64,000 bases of DNA from Ornithoclostridium sp944380285 (GTDB lineage: Bacteria; Bacillota; Clostridia; Christensenellales; UBA3700). The position numbers and the translations under genes are program-made. The notes under the pieces were generated by a model, which saw only the letters and a list, made by a program, of their open reading frames with translations, did not search any database and was not told the DNA's origin. Shown in pieces: positions 33,053-42,521 of this stretch. The stretch lies in the NCBI GenBank assembly GCA_963931165.1, contig OZ006985.1, positions 620,001-684,000 on the forward strand, given 5' to 3'. Within the stretch, counting starts at the first letter, position 1; the number at the start of each line of letters is the position of its first letter.

Positions 33053-34516
33053 ATGGACAACTGCGCGAGATACGTCGAAGTCACACCCACGCCCACTCAG
33101 ATCGCAATCGAGAAGATGGGCTTTTATTGCTTTTTCCACTTTGGGATCAACACGTTTACGGACCGCGAGTGGGGGGACGGCAAGGACAGCCCGGCGCTGT
33201 TTTGCCCGAGCGATCTCGACACCGACGATTGGTGCCGCGCGGTCGCTTCCGCCGGCGCAAAGGGGGTCATTTTGACCGCAAAACATCACGACGGATTTTG
33301 CCTTTGGCAGACGGACACGACAGACTACTCGGTGCGCAGCAGCCCGTGGAAGGACGGCAAGGGCGACGTCGTGGCGATGCTCGCCGACAGCTGCCGCAAG
33401 TTCGGCTTGAAGATGGGCGTGTATCTGTCGCCGTGGGACCGCAACAGCCCCAAGTACGGCACGGACGGATACGACGACTTTTATTGCGCGCAATTGACCG
33501 AGCTCTTGACGCGCTACGGCGACATGTTCACCGTGTGGCTGGACGGCGCGTGCGGTTCGCACCTCGACGGCAAGCCGATGCAACGCTATGATTTCGACCG
33601 CTACTATGCGCTGATACGCCGCTTGCAGCCCGGCTGCGCGATCTCAAATTGCGGTCCCGACGTCCGTTGGGTGGGCAACGAGGCGGGCGTGACGCGTCCC
33701 GCGGAGTGGAACGTCGTCCCCGCCGCGCTCGCCGATCCCTACAAGGTCGCCGCCGCGTCGCAGAGCGAGGACGCGCCGTTTGAGACCAAACTCGGCGCAG
33801 AGGACGAAGACCTCGGCAGCCGCACGGTGCTGGAGAGGTGCGGAGAATTGATCTGGTATCCGGCGGAAGCGGACGTGTCGATACGCCCGGGCTGGTTCTT
33901 CCACGCCTACCAAAACCGCAAGGTCAAGAGCGCGGAAAAACTGCTGTCGCTGTGGTACAAGACGGTCGGCGGCAATTGCATGCTGCTGCTCAACGTGCCG
34001 CCCGACAGGAGAGGCAGGATATACGAAAAGGACGCCGCCACGCTGCGCGAACTCGGCGAGAGATTGAAGAGCGCGTTCGCCGCAAAGGCGGAGTGCGAGG
34101 ACGAGAGTTTGCCCTCGTTCGAGCCGGCGCAAAGCTACGCCGTCACGCGCAAATTCACCTCGCCTCAAAGGGTGGACAAGGCGGTCGTCGCCGAGGACAT
34201 ACGCTTTTCGCAACGCGTAGAGAAGTTCGCGCTGTACGCGCTTTCGGGCGGCAAAGAGAGCAAGGTGTACGAGGGCACAACGATAGGGCATCTCAAAGTC
34301 GCGCTGTTCGAGCCGACGCTCTGCGACGGGCTGAAATTGGAGATCGCGTCCAGCCGTATGGAGCCGCATCTCGAGAGATTCGACGCCTATCTCACCGACG
34401 GCAAGCCGCACCCAAAAGAGAGATTCGCCGCTCTCAAAAGGTGGGTGACGAGGTTCAACTACAAGATGTATGTGTTCAAACAAGAGCTTGCGAAGAAGCG
34501 CGTCAAAAAGTCTTGA
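33053..34516 (+). CDS. alpha-L-fucosidase, GH29
   Basis: 487 aa, no signal peptide, so it acts on imported or intracellular oligosaccharides. GH29 barrel motifs: FFHFGINTFTDREWG, GVILTAKHHDGFCLW, SPWDRNSPKYG and FTVWLDGACG, where the Asp of WLDG is the nucleophile (about residue 163). A C-terminal beta-domain follows (from about 345). AAAAGGAGAG precedes the ATG. No sugar transporter is adjacent, but GH20/NagA genes lie in the same window. Confidence 0.94.
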   Translation: MDNCARYVEVTPTPTQIAIEKMGFYCFFHFGINTFTDREWGDGKDSPALFCPSDLDTDDWCRAVASAGAKGVILTAKHHDGFCLWQTDTTDYSVRSSPWKDGKGDVVAMLADSCRKFGLKMGVYLSPWDRNSPKYGTDGYDDFYCAQLTELLTRYGDMFTVWLDGACGSHLDGKPMQRYDFDRYYALIRRLQPGCAISNCGPDVRWVGNEAGVTRPAEWNVVPAALADPYKVAAASQSEDAPFETKLGAEDEDLGSRTVLERCGELIWYPAEADVSIRPGWFFHAYQNRKVKSAEKLLSLWYKTVGGNCMLLLNVPPDRRGRIYEKDAATLRELGERLKSAFAAKAECEDESLPSFEPAQSYAVTRKFTSPQRVDKAVVAEDIRFSQRVEKFALYALSGGKESKVYEGTTIGHLKVALFEPTLCDGLKLEIASSRMEPHLERFDAYLTDGKPHPKERFAALKRWVTRFNYKMYVFKQELAKKRVKKS

Positions 34517-34540
34517 AATCGACACGGGCTCCAAAAATCG
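34517..34540 (-). repeat. dispersed motif copy downstream of the fucosidase gene
   Basis: Minus strand: TTTTTGGAGCCCGTGTCGAT, almost the same as the copy at about 62446-62467. Confidence 0.6.
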
Positions 34541-34547
34541 TACAGCC

Positions 34548-34574
34548 GCGCCGCCGAGAGGCGGCGCCGTTTTT
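34548..34574 (+). terminator. terminator after the fucosidase gene
   Basis: GC-rich 8-bp stem GCGCCGCC / GGCGGCGC with loop GAGA, followed closely by TTTTT. Confidence 0.75.
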
Positions 34575-34692
34575 CGCCCTTTCGCGGCAAGGGCGCTTGG
34601 GCTTGCGTATTATGCCGCGCCAAACGGCGCTTTTTGGCGTAAACGTGCTTTTTTATGCATAAAGCGGTGCGGCGCGATGTACTTCAAAACGA

Positions 34693-34721
34693 TTGCTTTT
34701 TGGACTTGCATATACTAAAAT
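34693..34721 (+). promoter_or_regulatory. promoter of the giant lipoprotein gene
   Basis: TTGCTT (34693-34698), 17 nt, TAAAAT (34716-34721), about 65 nt before the start. Confidence 0.6.
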
Positions 34722-34786
34722 ATATACGCGTATGAAAATTGCGCGCAGTCTGCGCGCGTCCGCGAAGGGCGGACAAGGAAGGTATC

Positions 34787-37700
34787 ATGAAAGGGAAAGG
34801 GAAGATGTCTTTGATCGCGGCGGTCATGATCATGCTCGCCGTGCTTGCCGTGTTCGCCGGCTGCGTCGTCGACGAACAGCCGCCCGAGCCGCAGGGCTAC
34901 ACCGTCACGCTTTGGGAGGGCAACTCCTACGCTCTTGCGCAGGACGGCGTCGACACTTTGTTTGATTCGATCCCGTCACGCGAGGGCTATTTGTTCGGCG
35001 GTTGGTTTTTCGACAACGGCACTTGGCAAAAGCCCGTCACCGCGGCGGAGCTGGCAGCGTCGCCCGACGGCACGGTCGTCTATGCCAAGTGGACCGCGAC
35101 GGGCGATCTCGCGCTCGTCACATTCTACGATCACAGGGACGGGGTCGTGCTCTATCGCGCGTATGTCGAGAAGGGCAGCGACCTGTCGTCGTTTGACATC
35201 TCTCCGACCTTCCGCTCTGCGGACGAGAAGTTCGAATACATCTTCAAGGGCTGGGACAAGGACTTGACCGCGATCGCGGGCGACACGGACGTGCGTCCCG
35301 TCTATGACGAGATCGCGCGCACATACAATGTCACTTTCATCGTCAACAACGTTGCGGCGAAGGTGGTCTCGGTGCCGTACGGCGGCGCAGTCGAGGCTCC
35401 CGACGCCGAGGACATTTCAACATATCTTCCCCATATCAACGGCAAAAAGGTGACTTTCTCGGGGTGGAGCGCCACCGCAGAGGAATTGAGCTCGATCACC
35501 GAGGACACGGAAGTCGTCGCGCTCTGGTCCACCGAGGATATCTACTTTGAAGTCACGTTCAATTACGGCGACGGGCAAACGACCACTCAGACGGTGCGCT
35601 ACGGCGAGGACGCGGTGCCGCCGACCTACGGGCTCGACAAACCGGACGACCTCGGCGTCGATCATGTCTTTGTCGGCTGGGACAACAACTATTGCTTTGT
35701 CACCGAGGACAGGGTGATCAACGCGGTCTATGACGATCACACCGCTTGGTATCGCGTCGACTTCTATGTCGACAACGTCGTCTATTGCCGCTACTATGTC
35801 GAGGGCGGAGAGGCGTCGCCGATGCCGGCGGATCCGGTCAAGCCGTCCGACGAGACAAATAACTACACTTTTGACAAATGGCTGGACATCCGCGGCAGAG
35901 AGGCGGATCTCGATTCGATCACGTCCGACACCGAGGTCTATGCTCATTTCGGCACGCAAAAGCGCACCTATACGGTCGAGTTCTATGTCGAGGGCAAGCT
36001 CGTCGATACCCAGAGAGTCACGACCGGCGCCGCGGCGGTCGCACCCGGCGAAGACAAGGTCCAAGCCGCGATCTCTTCCGAAGAGGGCGTGGTCAAGGAG
36101 TTCAAAGGATGGGACAAGACATACGGGGAGGTAAAGTCCGACCTTGTCGTCAATGCGGTGATCGAGCGCACGCTCGAGACGCGCACCGTCACATTCAAAT
36201 GGTGGGGGCTTGAAGGAGAGGAGAGCAAAGAGATGACGGTGACCTTCGGCACCGCGGCGGTCGCGCCCGAGGTCGAAAATACCACGATCGAAAAAGAGGA
36301 CGGCATATATGTGTTTGACGGCTGGGAAGTGGTCACCCAGGGCTACGACAGCTGGACATCGGTCAAGTCCGATCTGACCGTCGAGGCGCAATACAAAAAG
36401 TACCCCAAGGTGTTCGAGGTGCGCTTCCTCGACGCGGAGGGCGCGTTGATCGAAGGCGTACAGATGGTCGAGTACGGAGAGTCGGCGACCGCGCCGAGCG
36501 AAGAGCCGCAAAAGGCGGCGGACGCGCAATATACATATGAGTTCGACCGTTGGGACAAAGATTTTACGAACGTCACGTCCGACCTCGAGATCAGACCCGT
36601 TTACGAAAAGAAGGTGCGCAGCTACACCGTCGTCTTCTATGACGCGGACGGCGCGCAGATAGGCGACGCGCAGCAGGTCGAGTACGGAAAGGCGGCGGAC
36701 GAGCCCGATACCACCCCTGTCAAGGAGTCGACCGAAAAATACAGCTATACATTTGCAGTCTGGACGGGCGGCGATGTCGACAATATCGTCGGCGACACGG
36801 AGTTCTATCCGACCTACACCGGGACGGTGCGCAAATACAACGTCACCTTTATCTACAAGGTCGACAAGCCGGAAAGCAGCGACGACTATCACGAGGAAAC
36901 TCAGCAAGTCGAGTACGGCAAGTCCGCGGAGGCGCCCGAAGAAGAGGCGAAGGCGTACACAGGCACCGATACGACCGAATATCAATTCGCCGGCTGGGAG
37001 ACGTCCAACTATCTCAATGTCACCGGTGACCTGACCGTCAAGGCGGTCTACCGCACTTACGACAAATATTTCAACGTCACGTTCCGCGACGAGAGCGGCG
37101 CATTGCTCAGCGCGCCGCAATATGTCCGCTACGGCAGGGACGCGGTCGTCTTGCCCTCCGCCGAAAACATCGTCAAACAGCAAGACGTGCAATATACCTA
37201 TGCGTTTGACGGCTGGACGGACGACGACGGTACGTTCATCTCCGACGAAGACTTCGCGGCGATCGCGGGCGGCATGAAAGTAAACCGCGACTATAAGCTG
37301 ACCGCGCATTTTGCGAAGACTTTGCGCAAGTACACCGTCATCTTCTATGACGACGACCGCACGACCGTGCTCAGCGAGCAGCAGGTCGATTACGGCACGT
37401 CCGCGATCCAGCCCGAAGCCCCGACCAAGGAGCAAACGGTGCAATGGGTCTACACATTCGGCGGATGGGATTCGACGGCGTGGAAGAACATCGTCGGCGA
37501 TACGGTCGTCTACGCGACCTATTCGCAGGCTTTGCGCAAGTACGACGTCACCTTTGTCTACGGCAACGTCGACGATCCGAGCAGCGGCGACTATCGCACG
37601 AGGAAGATACAGGTCGAGTACGGCAAGATCCCGACTGTACCGGAAGACATCGACCCGACGCGTCCGTCCACGGCGAAGTATGACTACGCGTTCAACGGCT

Positions 37701-39736
37701 GGAACGGCTTGCTCGCGGTCAGCGGAGACATGACGGTCACCGCCGACTACGTCGCGACGATCCGCAACTACAAGGTCACCTTCTACAACATGACCACCGG
37801 CGCGTTCGAGGGCGAAAACGAGATGCCGTACGGCTCGTGGATAGAGCGCACGATGAGCGCGGGCGGCTATGTGTTCGACAGCTGGTACACCAAGGACGGC
37901 GACGATTATACCGCGCTCCCGACCAAGGACGACGTGCAGTCCGCAGGAGGAGAGGGACACGTCAACGGCGATATGGTGCTGTACGGCAACCTCGTTATGG
38001 AAGGTTTCGAGTTCGACGCGGACAACAATATCGAGTCTTACGGAGGCAGCGCAAGTTTCGTCATACTGCCGACTTACGCCAACCGTCAGAAGGTCTCCGA
38101 GATCAAACCCAAGATGTTCTGGGGCAGGACGCAGGACGAGATCAGCGCGGTCTACGTACCGGAGGGTCTTAAAGTGCAGAAAGAGGCGTTCCGTTCCGAC
38201 AACACTTATACTTGGGATGAGGATTCGACCAAATACGGTCAGGTCAAAGATACCGACGTTGCAAAGACCGTTCTCGTGCTGTTCGCATGTGAAAAACCTT
38301 TGGGAGGTACCGCGGCTTCTACCGGCAACTTCTCGCTGAACTGGGCGAGCGGTCTTAAAGGAGAAAACGTGTTCTGGGACGTCAGCACCGCCGTTGCGAT
38401 AGGCGATTACGAGGTGATCCTCTACGGCGGTACGGGCGCGATACTTTACAAGTTCCTCAATGCGACCACCTCTTATGTGAATATTCCGACGACGGTTACT
38501 TACAAGGGCGCTACGGATACCGAGGCAAAGACATATACCGTGACCACCATCACCGATTACTGTTATGCGGACAGAACGAATATTCAGACGGTATTCGTAC
38601 CCGCAGAGGCGGCGAATATGAAACTGGGCGCATACCTGTTCAAGAACGTGACGGCGACCGTCTATCTCGCGATGGAGAGACCCAAGAAGCTCGGTGTCGA
38701 GCACGACTACGTACTCGGCAAATGGAGCATGTTCTGGAATTACAACACATGGACGAGCAAAAACGAAAATCTGACCCTCGAATGGAACTGCGACGGACTT
38801 GTCGAGATCGACAACGTTACCTACCTGCTGAGAGGCACGGGCGAAGCGGTCGCGATAGCTCAGGACCTGACCTTCGTCGGATCGCTTACAAACTACACGA
38901 TACCGTCCACCGTGACTTACAAAGAAAAGACGTACACCGTTACCGAACTGGGCGCGCAACTGTTCAAGGACGAACTCCTGCTGTCCGTCGTGACTATACC
39001 GGATACGATAAACGTTATCGGCGATCAGGCGTTCTACGGCACCAACCTCGAAAGCCTGACCCTTCCCGAAGGTCTTGAAACGATAGGCGACCTCGCGTTT
39101 GCGATGAACACAAATCTCAAATACGTCTACGTACCGGCTTCGTGCAGCGAAATAGGTTACTTTGCGTTTACCGGCGCGAACAACGCGGAGCTGTTTATGG
39201 GTCGCGATTCCGCTCCGACGGGTTCGGGTCTTATAGGTTACAAGATGGGCTGGAACTACACGACCTCGCTTACCGGCATCGACCTCGGAAACATAGCCGG
39301 AGCTGTCGAAACGCTGTTCAAGAACGGCACGGAGCTGCCGACCTATTGGAGTGCGAGAGGAAAGGTTCAGGAGAAGATGACCAATCTGGGAGAGATTGCG
39401 ATATATAAGGAAATATACGTAAATTATGTGGTCAAGACCGACGGTACTGCTTACATTTACAGCAGTGGGAAAACGTCGTCCGCTATGCCTGTTCTGGATA
39501 AGTTCGCTTTGACTTCAGCGGTCACGTTCAACGGAGAAAGCATTACCGTCACCGTGATAAAGGCAGATGCGTTCGGCAGCGCGGTCAGCGAGATATTCAT
39601 TCCGTCCACCGTTACGACGATTGAGTCGGGAGCGTTTACGAATGCCGTCAGCGTCAGGACAGACGCTACCGAAACGCCCGCAGGCTGGAATCTGCCGGAA
39701 GGCTCGACCGTTACCACGGGCGTAAGCGGTCTGTGA
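34787..39736 (+). CDS. giant repeat lipoprotein: about 14 InlB-type repeats plus BspA-like LRRs
   Basis: 1649 aa. Lipobox VFAGC puts it on the outer face of the membrane. Residues about 40-1070 hold roughly 14 copies of the Listeria-Bacteroides (InlB B) repeat: YxVTFY...Q-VEYG-A..AP......YTF-GWD. The C-terminal 550 residues are BspA-type leucine-rich repeats (FIPSTVTTIESGAF, LTLPEGLETIGDLAF). Start: ATG 8 nt after AAGGAAGG. Codon use shifts at about 38.0-38.2 kb from strongly GC-biased to mixed (more CTT, GTT, TAC/TAT mixing) and stays so to the stop. A diverged second version of the last 180 residues follows downstream. A role in adhesion is inferred from the family. Confidence 0.93.
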   Translation: MKGKGKMSLIAAVMIMLAVLAVFAGCVVDEQPPEPQGYTVTLWEGNSYALAQDGVDTLFDSIPSREGYLFGGWFFDNGTWQKPVTAAELAASPDGTVVYAKWTATGDLALVTFYDHRDGVVLYRAYVEKGSDLSSFDISPTFRSADEKFEYIFKGWDKDLTAIAGDTDVRPVYDEIARTYNVTFIVNNVAAKVVSVPYGGAVEAPDAEDISTYLPHINGKKVTFSGWSATAEELSSITEDTEVVALWSTEDIYFEVTFNYGDGQTTTQTVRYGEDAVPPTYGLDKPDDLGVDHVFVGWDNNYCFVTEDRVINAVYDDHTAWYRVDFYVDNVVYCRYYVEGGEASPMPADPVKPSDETNNYTFDKWLDIRGREADLDSITSDTEVYAHFGTQKRTYTVEFYVEGKLVDTQRVTTGAAAVAPGEDKVQAAISSEEGVVKEFKGWDKTYGEVKSDLVVNAVIERTLETRTVTFKWWGLEGEESKEMTVTFGTAAVAPEVENTTIEKEDGIYVFDGWEVVTQGYDSWTSVKSDLTVEAQYKKYPKVFEVRFLDAEGALIEGVQMVEYGESATAPSEEPQKAADAQYTYEFDRWDKDFTNVTSDLEIRPVYEKKVRSYTVVFYDADGAQIGDAQQVEYGKAADEPDTTPVKESTEKYSYTFAVWTGGDVDNIVGDTEFYPTYTGTVRKYNVTFIYKVDKPESSDDYHEETQQVEYGKSAEAPEEEAKAYTGTDTTEYQFAGWETSNYLNVTGDLTVKAVYRTYDKYFNVTFRDESGALLSAPQYVRYGRDAVVLPSAENIVKQQDVQYTYAFDGWTDDDGTFISDEDFAAIAGGMKVNRDYKLTAHFAKTLRKYTVIFYDDDRTTVLSEQQVDYGTSAIQPEAPTKEQTVQWVYTFGGWDSTAWKNIVGDTVVYATYSQALRKYDVTFVYGNVDDPSSGDYRTRKIQVEYGKIPTVPEDIDPTRPSTAKYDYAFNGWNGLLAVSGDMTVTADYVATIRNYKVTFYNMTTGAFEGENEMPYGSWIERTMSAGGYVFDSWYTKDGDDYTALPTKDDVQSAGGEGHVNGDMVLYGNLVMEGFEFDADNNIESYGGSASFVILPTYANRQKVSEIKPKMFWGRTQDEISAVYVPEGLKVQKEAFRSDNTYTWDEDSTKYGQVKDTDVAKTVLVLFACEKPLGGTAASTGNFSLNWASGLKGENVFWDVSTAVAIGDYEVILYGGTGAILYKFLNATTSYVNIPTTVTYKGATDTEAKTYTVTTITDYCYADRTNIQTVFVPAEAANMKLGAYLFKNVTATVYLAMERPKKLGVEHDYVLGKWSMFWNYNTWTSKNENLTLEWNCDGLVEIDNVTYLLRGTGEAVAIAQDLTFVGSLTNYTIPSTVTYKEKTYTVTELGAQLFKDELLLSVVTIPDTINVIGDQAFYGTNLESLTLPEGLETIGDLAFAMNTNLKYVYVPASCSEIGYFAFTGANNAELFMGRDSAPTGSGLIGYKMGWNYTTSLTGIDLGNIAGAVETLFKNGTELPTYWSARGKVQEKMTNLGEIAIYKEIYVNYVVKTDGTAYIYSSGKTSSAMPVLDKFALTSAVTFNGESITVTVIKADAFGSAVSEIFIPSTVTTIESGAFTNAVSVRTDATETPAGWNLPEGSTVTTGVSGL

Positions 39737-39756
39737 TACGGCTTAAAACAAAATGA

Positions 39757-39786
39757 GAAAGAGTCGCCCCATGGCGGCTCTTTTTT
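39757..39786 (+). terminator. terminator after the giant lipoprotein
   Basis: AGAGTCGCC / GGCGGCTCT with loop CCAT and one G-U pair, then TTTTTT. It lies between the active stop codon and the orphan tail. Confidence 0.8.
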
Positions 39787-39789
39787 AAT

Positions 39790-40347
39790 GCGCGAAAGAG
39801 CGCGCCGACGGGGTCCGGTTTGATTGGCTACAAGGTCGGTTGGAACACCACCGTCGACCTCACCGGTATCGACATTTCGTCGATAGGCAGCATCGTCTCC
39901 AGCCTTGTGGGCAGCGGCACGACTTTGCCGACCTATTGGAATGCGGTGGGGAAGACGGAAGTAGATATAAGAGGTACCGGCGTGGAGATAGGCTTCCAGG
40001 TCAGATTGATCTTCGTTGTCACAAAAGACGGCAACGCCAGAGTCATCGGTGCAACTACGGCGGGCGCAAATATCGGATTCAAATTGAAGAGCTTCACCAT
40101 TCCGAGAGAAGTTGAGTACAACGGCACAAAGTACACCGTCACAGCGATCGACAGCAGCGCGTTCGGCAGCTGGGACATCGAGACGCTCGGCATTCCGTCG
40201 ACGGTCACATCGATCGCGTCCAACGCGTTCTCGTCCATCAAGACGATCAACACCGATCTGGCGCAGCCGACCGAGGGGACGAAGCCCGCGGGCTGGGAGT
40301 TCGACGCGACAAACATCACGATCAACTACGGGCAAACGCTTAGCTGA
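39790..40347 (+). pseudogene. orphan C-terminal tail of the lipoprotein (silent cassette or remnant)
   Basis: The frame opens in RKSAPTGSGLIGYKVGWN and continues for about 180 residues, paralleling the last 180 residues of the giant lipoprotein (DSAPTGSGLIGYKMGWN... to the end). Matches include LPTYWNAVGK versus LPTYWSARGK and FGS...IPSTVT. There is no promoter, signal peptide or ribosome site, and a terminator lies just upstream. Unlike the active tail, it uses the strongly GC-biased codons of the lipoprotein's N-terminal part, so it looks like the original 3' end cut off by a replacement. Confidence 0.8.
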
Positions 40348-40371
40348 GATAAACGCTTTGAGCGCAATATC

Positions 40372-40399
40372 AAAAGGCTCTCCTTCGGGGGAGCCTTTT
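40372..40399 (+). terminator. terminator after the orphan tail
   Basis: AAAGGCTCTCC / GGGGAGCCTTT with loop TTCG, then T-run. It would be the original terminator of the lipoprotein gene. Confidence 0.8.
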
Positions 40400-40435
40400 T
40401 GTATGCTTTGCGCGCGGACGGCAATACTTGCCGAT

Positions 40436-40744
40436 ATGGGCAGAGGATGTTTCGGAGGGTGTTTGAGCCGCATAGTCATCGTCGCCGCGGTGTTCGTCAT
40501 CGCAGGGTGGTGGGCGTATTCTTCGCTGACGTTGGAGACGCTCGGCAAGGCTGACGAGGTGGGGCTGTTCGGCTTTTTGGGCGAGGAGTACGAGGACAAG
40601 ACCGCGCGCGACCTCGGCATCGAGGACCTCACCGTGCGCTCGATCGTCGAGTATTTCCGCCGCAAACTCGCAAAGGACAAAGAGGGGGACGAAAGAGCCG
40701 CCGCGGGCGCGTTTTCGCCACCTGTTTTCGCTTTTTCGACGTGA
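40436..40744 (+). CDS. hypothetical single-pass membrane protein, 102 aa
   Basis: I do not recognise it. After MGRGCFGGCLSR comes one membrane helix (IVIVAAVFVIAGWWAY), then a charged segment with GFLGEEYEDKTARDLGIEDLTVRSIVEYFRRKL. Codon use matches the core genes. The start is uncertain: the ATG has no clear ribosome site, and a TTG at about 40463 follows GGAGGG. A terminator-like hairpin follows the stop. Confidence 0.55.
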   Translation: MGRGCFGGCLSRIVIVAAVFVIAGWWAYSSLTLETLGKADEVGLFGFLGEEYEDKTARDLGIEDLTVRSIVEYFRRKLAKDKEGDERAAAGAFSPPVFAFST

Positions 40745-40745
40745 C

Positions 40746-40781
40746 AGCAAAAAAGACGGAGCGATTTGCTCCGCCTTTTTT
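40746..40781. terminator. bidirectional terminator
   Basis: AAAAAAGACGGAGC / GCTCCGCCTTTTTT with loop GATTT; T-runs on both strands serve the convergent small genes. Confidence 0.85.
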
Positions 40782-40799
40782 GAGACAAAGAACACAGGT

Positions 40800-40934
40800 T
40801 CAATGTTTCTCGATCCACTCTGCCAACTCGTCTTCAAAGTGATAGATACCGTTGTTTTCGTCCTTCAAACTCATCGCAAGGTTGGCTCTGTCGATCTTTC
40901 GCGCCCGCTTTGAGCGCTTGTCTTTTTTGCCCAT
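40800..40934 (-). CDS. small hypothetical protein, 44 aa
   Basis: A short gene with a good ribosome site (GGAGGC, 7 nt). The protein starts MGKKDKRSKRARKIDRANLA and ends FEDELAEWIEKH: a very basic N-terminal half and an acidic C-terminal half. No family recognised. It sits between a bidirectional terminator and the rlmD promoter, which argues for an independent gene. It may bind nucleic acid, judging only by charge. Confidence 0.6.
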   Translation of the reverse strand: MGKKDKRSKRARKIDRANLAMSLKDENNGIYHFEDELAEWIEKH

Positions 40935-41036
40935 AGCTTTTGCCTCCGAGTATGGTATGCGCCCGTCGCGGAGAACTATTCAACGTTTTTGCAAATTTTC
41001 AAAATCGGCAAAGCGCGCCTTTTGCGCGCAAGAAGA

Positions 41037-41065
41037 TTGAAGTGCGCCCGCCGATATGCTATAAT
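41037..41065 (+). promoter_or_regulatory. promoter placing the rlmD ATG at +1
   Basis: TTGAAG (41037-41042), 17 nt, TATAAT (41060-41065), then GTAGGC and the ATG at 41072. The spacing predicts a leaderless message. Confidence 0.65.
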
Positions 41066-41071
41066 GTAGGC

Positions 41072-42430
41072 ATGAAAAAGGGCGACATTTTGGAACTTGA
41101 GATCACCTCTTCCGGCATGGAGGGCGAGGGCGTCGCGAGACATGACGGCGTCGTCGTGTTCGTGCCGCGCGCCCTTGTCGGCGAAAAGGTCAGGGTGATG
41201 GTCAAAGAGGTGCGCAGCCGCTTTGCGCGCGCCGGCGTCATCAGATTGATCGAGCCGTCGCCGCATCGCGTCAAGCCCGTCTGCCCCGTCTTTTACAAGT
41301 GCGGCAGCTGCGACATGCAGCATATCGACTACGGCGAACAATTGCGCGTCAAGCGCGCGTCGGTCGCAAGCTGCCTTGCCAAGGCGTGCGGACGCGAGAT
41401 CGATGTCGACGAGGTCGTGCCGTCGCCGCACATCGTGGGCTATCGCAACAAGATCCAAGCGCCGCTCGGCGTCGTCGACGGCAAGCTCGTCGCAGGCTAT
41501 TTCGCCGAGGGGACGCACCGCGTCGTGCCCTTCCCGGACGGAGGCTGCGCGATGTACGACAGGGATATGTCGCGGCTTTTGGACGTCTTTTTGACCTTTG
41601 CGAGAGAGAGGGGCTTGACCTGCTACGACGAGAGCACGCGCAAGGGGCTTTTGCGCCACTTCGTCGCGCGAAGGGTCGGAGACGCGTATGCGATCGTCGT
41701 CGTCATCAACGGCGCCAAACTGCCGCATGCGGACCAATTGATCGCCGCGATCAAACGCGAAAAGGCAAAGTTTTCGCTGTTCACATGCTCCAACACCGCG
41801 CCGACCAACGTGATCTTGCACGGCAAGCTGACCCGCCTTTGGGGCGAGGAGAGCCTGCCTTGCAACGTGCTCGGGGTCAAGGCGCAGGTCGGTCCGATGT
41901 CGTTCATGCAGATCAACGACGAGGTGCGCGACCTCATCTATTCCGCCGCGGCGAGCAGGGCGGCGGCGCTCGACAATGCGACCGTCATCGACGCTTACAG
42001 CGGCACGGGCATGTTGACCAACATCCTCGCAAAGCACGCAAGCCGCGTTGTCGGCATCGAGATCGTCCCCGAGGCGGTCGCCGACGCGGACGCCTTGACC
42101 GCGATGAACGGCAACGAGGGCAAGGTGCGCAACATTTGCGGCGATTGCGCCGAGGTGCTGCCGCGCGAAGTCGCCGCGCTCGCGGCGCAAAACACCCCGT
42201 CCGTCGTCGTGCTCGACCCGCCGCGCAAGGGCTGCGACAAAAAGGTCGTCGACGCGCTGCTTTCCGCCGCCCCCGACAAGATCGTCTACATCTCCTGCAA
42301 TCCGGCGACCCTCGCGCGCGACGTCGCGCTGTTGATGCAAAAGTATGACATAACGTCCGTCACCCCGTACGATATGTTCCCTCAAACAAAACACGTCGAG
42401 ACGCTCGCGGTGCTCGAAAAGAGAAAATAA
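41072..42430 (+). CDS. rlmD: 23S rRNA (uracil-C5) methyltransferase, RlmD/RumA family
   Basis: 452 aa. TRAM domain at the N terminus (about 1-58), then a 4Fe-4S cluster set (CPVFYKCGSCDMQH plus an earlier or later Cys), SAM-binding motif DAYSGTGMLTNIL, DPPRKGCDKK, and the catalytic ISCNPATLARD. Methylates a uracil in 23S rRNA, or a tRNA uracil in some paralogues. The start is fixed by the TRAM domain; there is no Shine-Dalgarno and the ATG lies 6 nt after TATAAT. Confidence 0.92.
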   Translation: MKKGDILELEITSSGMEGEGVARHDGVVVFVPRALVGEKVRVMVKEVRSRFARAGVIRLIEPSPHRVKPVCPVFYKCGSCDMQHIDYGEQLRVKRASVASCLAKACGREIDVDEVVPSPHIVGYRNKIQAPLGVVDGKLVAGYFAEGTHRVVPFPDGGCAMYDRDMSRLLDVFLTFARERGLTCYDESTRKGLLRHFVARRVGDAYAIVVVINGAKLPHADQLIAAIKREKAKFSLFTCSNTAPTNVILHGKLTRLWGEESLPCNVLGVKAQVGPMSFMQINDEVRDLIYSAAASRAAALDNATVIDAYSGTGMLTNILAKHASRVVGIEIVPEAVADADALTAMNGNEGKVRNICGDCAEVLPREVAALAAQNTPSVVVLDPPRKGCDKKVVDALLSAAPDKIVYISCNPATLARDVALLMQKYDITSVTPYDMFPQTKHVETLAVLEKRK

Positions 42431-42521
42431 ATTCGATTTTTGTCAGTCACAACATTGATCGAGCAGCAGAGATCATACAAAAGTCACTTGGCTTTTTATA
42501 CCGACAAGCAAAACAAACACG

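Noticed and set aside
35417..38959. Long minus-strand open frame (over 1100 codons) opposite the giant lipoprotein
   Set aside because: It mirrors the GC-biased codons of the sense gene; it has no ribosome site and no recognisable domains. The same holds for long antisense frames opposite dnaE (1168-2859) and at 15845-18427.
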